Shown here one piece after another: positions 33,881-38,776 of a DNA stretch of 38,776 nucleotides (positions are counted from its first letter, which is position 1; each line of letters starts with the position of its first letter). The translations under genes and the position numbers were made by a program. The stretch is from Bacteroidales bacterium (lineage in GTDB: Bacteria > Bacteroidota > Bacteroidia > Bacteroidales > Paludibacteraceae). The notes under the pieces are model-generated. The model was not told the origin of the DNA and did not search any database. It saw only the letters and a program-made list of their open reading frames with translations. Location of the stretch: assembly GCA_012517575.1 (NCBI GenBank), contig JAAYUQ010000056.1, forward strand, positions 1 through 38,776. The letters run 5' to 3'.

Positions 33881-35212
33881 ATGCATGAGCAGCAGAACAT
33901 AGAATTCAAATCGCAATGGACAGACAACATTCTTAAAACAGTTTGTGCTTTTGCCAATACCAATGGAGGTACTATATACATAGGCATTGACGATAACGGC
34001 AACCCTGTTGAGCTTAAAAACATAAAGAAACTTATGGAAGATATTCCCAATAAGATAAAAAACACTATTGGGATTGTGCCTAAAGTGAATCTTGTTGAAA
34101 GAGGCGGAAAACAATTAATAGAAGTTAACATTGAAAGTTACAAATATCCAGTATCATATAAAGGCGCTTTCTACAAACGTTCAGGAAGTACCAACACCGA
34201 ACTCGCCGGAACGGAATTAACCCAATTTTTACTTCAAAAATCCGGTCTCGTCTGGGATCAATCTGTTGAACCTATGGCAACGCTTGATGATATAAACCTT
34301 GACACACTGGATCATTTTAAACGACTCTCTCAAAAAAGGTTGTCATCTATTTCCACAGAGGATGACCCTGAGTTGTTACTGGAAAAATTAAATCTTCTTA
34401 GGAATGGCAAACTTAAGCGAGCAGCTATTTTACTGTTTGGGAAGAATCCACGTAAATTTTTTATAACTTCTTACTTGCAAATAGGCCGATTTATTTCGGA
34501 AAGTGAAGTGATAAGCAGCGATATCATTGATGGTAATCTTTTTGAACAGGTTGAAAAGGCTTTGGAAATTTTACGGATTAAGTATCTACAAAATAGATTT
34601 TATTATGAAGGCATTGTTCGTAAGGAAGATTTAGAAATACCAGAAGCAGTATTACGAGAAGCTATTATCAATGCATTGATTCACAGAGATTATATGATTC
34701 CTGCACAAACACAGTTGAGGGTATATGATGATAAGATATGGCTCTGGAACGCAGGCAAACTTCCGGAAGGAATAAGCATTGAACAGCTTAAAAAGCCTCA
34801 TGCTTCTTATCTTCGTAATCCTTTACTTGCCGATATTTTCTATAAAGCCGGATATATTGAAAGCTGGGGAAGAGGTACGCTTAATATTATTGATTACTGC
34901 ACTTCGGCCAACCTCCCGGAACCTGAAATGAGCGAGGAAATGAATGGCTTTTTACTGGTCATTCATAAATATGGCGAAGGTTCGGAGAAAATCCCAGAAA
35001 CTACCCAGAAAAGTCCCAGAAAAGTCCCAGAAAAGTCCCAGAAAATTTTGAATGCTCTTAAAGAGAACCCCTTTCTTTCAAGAAAACAGCTTGCTTTGAA
35101 TTTAGGAGAGAGTGAACACACTATTCAATCGCGACTACGTAAATTGCAGAAAGAAGGAATAATCAAACGCATAGGTACTGCAAAGGGCGGCCACTGGGAG
35201 GTGGTGGAATGA
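33881..35212 (+). CDS. AlbA_2 (Schlafen-like) ATP-binding protein with C-terminal winged helix
   Basis: A 443-residue protein of the COG2865 type. The N-terminal AlbA_2 domain (about 5-120) begins QNIEFKSQW and has FANTNGGTIYIGIDDNG and the KGAFYKRSGSTN block. A GHKL/HATPase_c_4 domain follows (about 255-345; REAIINALIHRDY with the N-box Asn/His-Arg-Asp and GYIESWGRGT as the glycine box). The end (about 388-443) is a winged helix (LSRKQLALNLGESEHTIQSRLRKL). A linker of repeated PEKSQK-like residues (371-389) joins the last two and is encoded by 11-bp tandem repeats. Such proteins are DNA-linked regulators or defence/toxin-control genes; the role here is unknown. Confidence 0.88.
   Translation: MHEQQNIEFKSQWTDNILKTVCAFANTNGGTIYIGIDDNGNPVELKNIKKLMEDIPNKIKNTIGIVPKVNLVERGGKQLIEVNIESYKYPVSYKGAFYKRSGSTNTELAGTELTQFLLQKSGLVWDQSVEPMATLDDINLDTLDHFKRLSQKRLSSISTEDDPELLLEKLNLLRNGKLKRAAILLFGKNPRKFFITSYLQIGRFISESEVISSDIIDGNLFEQVEKALEILRIKYLQNRFYYEGIVRKEDLEIPEAVLREAIINALIHRDYMIPAQTQLRVYDDKIWLWNAGKLPEGISIEQLKKPHASYLRNPLLADIFYKAGYIESWGRGTLNIIDYCTSANLPEPEMSEEMNGFLLVIHKYGEGSEKIPETTQKSPRKVPEKSQKILNALKENPFLSRKQLALNLGESEHTIQSRLRKLQKEGIIKRIGTAKGGHWEVVE
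34993..35045 (+). repeat. 11-bp tandem repeat inside the AlbA_2 coding sequence
   Basis: Copies start at 34993, 35004, 35015, 35026 and 35037 with consensus CCCAGAAAAGT. Three are exact; the first and last are degenerate or partial. Eleven is not a multiple of three, so gain or loss of one unit would shift the frame before the winged-helix domain. Confidence 0.9.
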
Positions 35213-35230
35213 GAGGGAAAAATTACAGGA

Positions 35231-35246
35231 GTTCAAAATTTTGAAC
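35231..35246. repeat. REP-like palindrome upstream of the transposase gene
   Basis: GTTCAAAATTTTGAAC is a perfect 16-bp palindrome, 47 bp before the RAYT start codon. The same core occurs inside the transposase gene and, in altered form, downstream of it. Confidence 0.8.
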
Positions 35247-35292
35247 CATATATGATTAATAGAAGAAGAGATAAAAATAATTAAAGGGAAAA

Positions 35293-35835
35293 ATGAAATA
35301 TAATCCGGATAACCATCATCGTCGTTCCATCCGTTTGCAGGGATATGATTATTCCCAACCAGGATTTTATTTTATTACCCTTTGTACACAAAACCGCGAA
35401 TATTTATTTGGGGAAATTTTAAATGGTGAAATACGGTTAAATGAATTTGGGAAAATAGCATACCAATGTTGGTTGGAAATACCCAATCATTTTCCCAACG
35501 TTCAATTGGATGAATTTGTGATTATGCCAAATCATATTCATGGAATAATCGAAGTGAAGGATATTGGAAATATTGAAATAGGGGTTCAAAATTTTGAACC
35601 CCAACGTTTTGAACCCCAACGAAACGAATATCAACACATTATACCGAGGTCAATTGGTTCCATTATTCGTGGATTTAAAATTGGCGTTACCAAAGGGTTG
35701 CGGCAAAACACGGATATTTACGTTGTTTGGCAGCGAAATTATTATGAATGTATTATTCGAAATGAGGTTGAATTGAATCGAATTCGGCAATATATAATCA
35801 ATAATCCTAAAAAATGGAAAACAGATGAAAATTAG
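35293..35835 (+). CDS. REP-associated tyrosine transposase (RAYT, Y1_Tnp family)
   Basis: A 180-residue single-strand transposase relative. The HUH metal motif is His81-Ile-His83 in MPNHIHGI. The candidate nucleophile is Tyr150 or Tyr151 in WQRNYYECIIRNE, and the tail RQYIINNPKKW is typical. In most members I know the motif reads YYEHIIR; here Cys replaces that His, so activity is uncertain. Between HUH and Tyr, residues 97-111 (GVQNFEPQRFEPQRN) are low complexity and are encoded by a REP-like palindrome plus a 15-bp direct repeat. RAYTs process REP elements and are usually single copy and not self-mobile like an IS. The start MKYNPDNHHRRSIRLQGYDY is the family start. Confidence 0.92.
   Translation: MKYNPDNHHRRSIRLQGYDYSQPGFYFITLCTQNREYLFGEILNGEIRLNEFGKIAYQCWLEIPNHFPNVQLDEFVIMPNHIHGIIEVKDIGNIEIGVQNFEPQRFEPQRNEYQHIIPRSIGSIIRGFKIGVTKGLRQNTDIYVVWQRNYYECIIRNEVELNRIRQYIINNPKKWKTDEN
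35581..35621. repeat. REP-like palindrome and direct repeat inside the RAYT gene
   Basis: Positions 35581-35602 are a perfect 22-bp palindrome: GGGGTTCAAAA followed by its reverse complement. TTTTGAACCCCAACG then occurs twice head to tail at 35592-35606 and 35607-35621. The unit is 15 bp and so keeps the frame, coding FEPQR twice. Confidence 0.9.
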
Positions 35836-36094
35836 ATTTGATATTCCTGTTATTTTTTCCACGACAGCGGGCAATAAATTATTTCTGAAGAAAAGGAAAG
35901 GCCTCCGGCAACATTTGGATAGTATTGTCATAAGAAAATACAGCATAAGCATATCAAAACTATGACTTCAACCACCAACGCCATACTACCACAAGGTTGT
36001 AAAACAACGAATAATATAGCGAGGTTAAAATTTTTGAACCCCAGTTGCCTTGTCTTTATGTTTTTATAAGAAATTGATACAAAGGAGGATAAAT
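35836..36094. other. Gap between RAYT and helicase genes with a degenerate REP copy
   Basis: GGTTAAAATTTTTGAACCCC at 36023-36042 is the REP-like palindrome with one base lost and one gained. A small hairpin (GTTGT-AAA-ACAAC) lies near 35995-36008. A 35-codon open frame from 35962 has no recognisable coding character. Thus the REP-like motif appears on both flanks of the transposase gene. Confidence 0.65.
36081..36088 (+). promoter_or_regulatory. Strong Shine-Dalgarno site before the helicase gene
   Basis: AAAGGAGG, 6 bp before the ATG at 36095. Nearly all other genes in the window have only A-rich upstream sequence, as is usual in Bacteroidetes, so this site is exceptional and decides the start codon. 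Confidence 0.85.
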
Positions 36095-38776
36095 ATGTCT
36101 AAAAATTTTATAACCAACAGCAATGCCCAAAATCTTCAAACCAGATTATCGGAATTGATAGCACAGAGTGAAGAACTAAAATTTCTTTCCGGCTTTTTTT
36201 ATTTTTCCGGCATTCGCGAGCTCTATGAAGGAATGAAAGCCAATCCTGATTTCCTGCTTAAAGTGCTGGCAGGCATAAAAGTAGATGTAATCAATTCCCG
36301 GCTCGTTGAGTTGGATTATTCGGGGAACATTTCCGACGAGGAAAAGGTTGAACTTTTTTTTGAATCGCTCAGAAAATCCATAAACACCGATCATTTTGAT
36401 ACAAAAGATTTTTATGAACAATCGAAGTATTTCATAGGACTGATACAATCCGAAAGAATGATTATCAGGAAGACTTATGAACCGAACCATTCCAAATTAT
36501 ACCTTTTCAAACTTCGCAAAGAGCAGATTTCCAGAAACAAATTGTTTATTACCGGAAGCAGCAACTTAACCAAAGCGGGATTAACCACTCAAAACGAGTT
36601 CAATGTCGAGATATCCGATTATGGATTCGACGAGGCAGAAAACTACTTCGATGAACTATGGGATAAAGCCGTTTTGATAAGTGAAAAAGACGATATAAAA
36701 AGGAAACTGGTAGAAATTCTCGAGCAGGAAACTATGATTAAGGAACTGAGCCCTTATGAAGCTTATGCGCTGGTTTTGAAAAGTTATCTTGAAACTTACC
36801 AGCATAAGGACATAAGTACTGTTATTATCCAGTTGCTTGAGAAAAACAGTTATAAACGATATCAATATCAATTAGATGCCATTAAGCAAGCCGTTGCCAT
36901 TATTGAAGCAAATAACGGGGTACTTGTTGCCGATGTGGTGGGACTGGGAAAAACCATTATTGCTTGCGCTGTTGCCAGACAGTTGCGGGTGCGCGGTATT
37001 GTTATCTGCCCGCCGGGCCTTATCGGCGACGAAAATAAAACCGAAGGCTGGAAGAAATATCTCGAACAATTTGAGCTTTATGACTGGGAAGTCAGATCAT
37101 CGGGCGATCTGGAAAAAGCTTTCGAATACATAAAGGATAAAAACGATTTTGAGTTGGTGATTGTTGACGAGGCGCATCGCTTCAGAAATCAGGATACCAG
37201 GGACTACGAGCTGCTTAAGAATATCTGTCGGAACAGAAAGGTTATCCTGCTTACTGCCACTCCTTTCAACAATAAACCTCAGGATGTATTGTCTTTGCTT
37301 AATCTTTTCGTCGTTCCTAAAAAGTCAACCATCACACTCAATACAAATCTGGTTGATACATTCAGAGAATTCAATAAAATCTTTGAATCTCTTGCATATA
37401 TAAAGAAAAATTGTTCTTCGTCCGATACGTATAAAATGAATCGGGCTATTGAGCTCTACAAAATGCTCTTCAATGAACTGACGGTTGATTTAAAGAAAGT
37501 AAAACAAAGATCCGAATTTCTTGCCAAACAAATAAGGGATGTTATAGAACCTGTTACCATAAGAAGAAATCGTCTCGATCTTCAGAAAAATCCCGATTAC
37601 AGCCAGGAAGTGAAGGAGCTCTCCGAAGTCGAGAATCCAATTGAGGGTTTTTATGAATTAAGCCCCGAACAATCCCGATTTTACGACAGGGTTATCAAAG
37701 AATTTTTTGCCGACCCCAATGAAGGCGGAAAGTTTACCGGCGCAATTTATCGGCCATTTGAATATGAGGAGGGCATAGTTTACACTGAGGACGAAAAATT
37801 AGTTGTTGATAAAGAAAAGAACAGAGAACTACTTCAACAGCGCAACCTGTTCGACATCATGCGCCGGTTGATAGTGAAAAGATTCGAAAGTTCTTTCGGA
37901 GCATTCCAAAAAACCATTGAGACATTTATCAAAATCAATAATGATGTTCTGAAATTTATCGCAAAAACTGGAAATGGCAATGTTTTCAAAGGAGAATATA
38001 TTCTCGATCGCGACCTGCTCGAAAATATTCTCGAACTCGATAATGATGAAATCGAAAAACATTTGGTTGAATATGAAGAACTGATTAAAAAAGGAGAATA
38101 CCCCAAGAAACATAAACGTTACAAAATCGAAAACTTTAAACAGAAAGAACGATTTATAAAGGACATTCAGTCCGATATAGCGCTTTTTGAAAAAATAATT
38201 GAAGAACTCGGAAAACAGAAATTGGTTGAGAACGATCCCAAAGCTTTGAAACTCTACGAATGCGTCACAGCAGAAATTTCAAAAAAACCTTCCAAAGGAG
38301 AGCCGTCAAGAAAGATTGTGATTTTTTCGGAATATGCCGACACGGTAAAGCATCTCAAACAAAAATTCGACGAGTTCGATAAAAAACTTTCCGAAAGAAC
38401 ACTTGTCGTGTCCGGGTCGTTGCCACAATCAAAACTCAAGGAGATAATTGAAAATTTCGACGCTTCGGCCACCAAACAACAAAATAATTACGATGTGCTG
38501 TTGAGTACCGATAAGCTGAGTGAAGGTTTCAACCTCAACAGAGCCGGCATGGTTATCAACTACGATATTCCATGGAATCCGGTGCGCGTTATTCAGCGGC
38601 TGGGCAGAATAAACCGCATCAGCAAAAAAGTATTCGATAAGCTCTATATTATGAACTTTTTCCCTACCGAAAGGGGCGCAGAGTACGTGCGTTCCAGAGA
38701 AATTGCCCAAAACAAGATGTTTATGATTCACAATACGCTTGGCGAGGATTCGAAAATATTCGACATCGACGAGGAA
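36095..38776 (+). CDS. Phospholipase-D-like nuclease fused to SNF2-type helicase (3' end outside window)
   Basis: An uninterrupted 894-codon reading frame that runs off the window. The N-terminal third is a PLD-like domain: His132-Ser-Lys134 in NHSKLYLF and GSSNLTKAGL (154-163), one HxK half-site followed by the usual Ser/Asn. The helicase part starts near 260 with Walker A ADVVGLGKTII (Lys286), DEAH (358-361), TATPFN (387-392), a long helical insertion (about 430-720), then the second RecA lobe with LLSTDKLSEGFNL and motif VI QRLGRINRI (834-842). PLD-SNF2 proteins of this kind often sit in restriction or defence clusters, frequently with methylases, but the partner genes are outside the window, so the system cannot be named. 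DISARM and Mokosh also use helicase and PLD parts but in other arrangements. Confidence 0.9.
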   Translation, partial: MSKNFITNSNAQNLQTRLSELIAQSEELKFLSGFFYFSGIRELYEGMKANPDFLLKVLAGIKVDVINSRLVELDYSGNISDEEKVELFFESLRKSINTDHFDTKDFYEQSKYFIGLIQSERMIIRKTYEPNHSKLYLFKLRKEQISRNKLFITGSSNLTKAGLTTQNEFNVEISDYGFDEAENYFDELWDKAVLISEKDDIKRKLVEILEQETMIKELSPYEAYALVLKSYLETYQHKDISTVIIQLLEKNSYKRYQYQLDAIKQAVAIIEANNGVLVADVVGLGKTIIACAVARQLRVRGIVICPPGLIGDENKTEGWKKYLEQFELYDWEVRSSGDLEKAFEYIKDKNDFELVIVDEAHRFRNQDTRDYELLKNICRNRKVILLTATPFNNKPQDVLSLLNLFVVPKKSTITLNTNLVDTFREFNKIFESLAYIKKNCSSSDTYKMNRAIELYKMLFNELTVDLKKVKQRSEFLAKQIRDVIEPVTIRRNRLDLQKNPDYSQEVKELSEVENPIEGFYELSPEQSRFYDRVIKEFFADPNEGGKFTGAIYRPFEYEEGIVYTEDEKLVVDKEKNRELLQQRNLFDIMRRLIVKRFESSFGAFQKTIETFIKINNDVLKFIAKTGNGNVFKGEYILDRDLLENILELDNDEIEKHLVEYEELIKKGEYPKKHKRYKIENFKQKERFIKDIQSDIALFEKIIEELGKQKLVENDPKALKLYECVTAEISKKPSKGEPSRKIVIFSEYADTVKHLKQKFDEFDKKLSERTLVVSGSLPQSKLKEIIENFDASATKQQNNYDVLLSTDKLSEGFNLNRAGMVINYDIPWNPVRVIQRLGRINRISKKVFDKLYIMNFFPTERGAEYVRSREIAQNKMFMIHNTLGEDSKIFDIDEE

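Noticed and set aside
35293-35835. RAYT gene as a complete IS200/IS605 insertion sequence
   Set aside because: No TnpB, no matching left and right ends of IS200 type, and the protein motifs and flanking palindromes fit a RAYT.
35962-36069. 35-codon plus-strand open frame between RAYT and helicase
   Set aside because: No ribosome-binding site, crosses the degenerate REP copy, and no recognisable family.

Overview
The window looks like chromosomal DNA from a member of the Bacteroidetes, most likely order Bacteroidales. Four things point there. Upstream regions repeatedly carry the Bacteroidetes promoter pattern (TTTG, about 19-20 bp, TAnnTTTG). rpmB-rpmG is followed by a 50-residue DUF4295 gene. 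A DUF4492 gene sits in front of cydAB. The window also encodes a CarboxypepD_reg/beta-barrel outer membrane protein next to a LytS/LytTR pair and a succinyl-CoA:acetate CoA-transferase. I cannot name family or genus. The DNA is AT-rich, and most genes lack a strong Shine-Dalgarno sequence, as is usual in this phylum.

Layout. 135-4776 (minus): outer membrane barrel protein, sensor histidine kinase and LytTR regulator in one transcription direction. 5156-11280 (minus): family-2 glycosyltransferase, LpxL/HtrB-like acyltransferase, small acidic protein, HAD phosphatase, coiled-coil lipoprotein, rsmI, and an acidic hypothetical protein. 11490-13274 (plus): tdk and an AI-2E/PerM family membrane protein. 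13311-18478 (minus): recJ, then hpt-adk-obgE, then rpmB-rpmG-DUF4295 with a strong terminator. 18820-21822 (plus): DUF4492-cydA-cydB, cytochrome bd oxidase. 22155-24844 (minus): pepD and a secreted C1 peptidase. 25207-33184 (plus): CoA-transferase, sppA, queuosine-precursor transporter, pdxB, dacB, birA. These regions are ordinary housekeeping and envelope genes. Together they suggest a fermenting, acetate-handling anaerobe that keeps a high-affinity oxidase, takes up peptides and salvages queuosine precursors.

33185-38776 is different and looks like an accessory region. It holds degenerate CACAGAG-type intergenic repeats, five 11-bp tandem repeats, and an AlbA_2/Schlafen-type ATP-binding regulator whose coding sequence contains another 11-bp tandem repeat. 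Next comes a RAYT-type (REP-associated tyrosine) transposase with what look like its own REP palindromes upstream, inside and downstream of the gene. Last is a large open-ended gene (894 codons, running off the window) joining a phospholipase-D-like nuclease domain to an SNF2-type helicase, preceded by an unusually good Shine-Dalgarno site. This resembles the edge of a defence island.

The most useful single new observation in the core part is a compact H-type pseudoknot just upstream of the queuosine-precursor transporter. It fits a preQ1-I riboswitch. No tRNA, rRNA or CRISPR array was seen.
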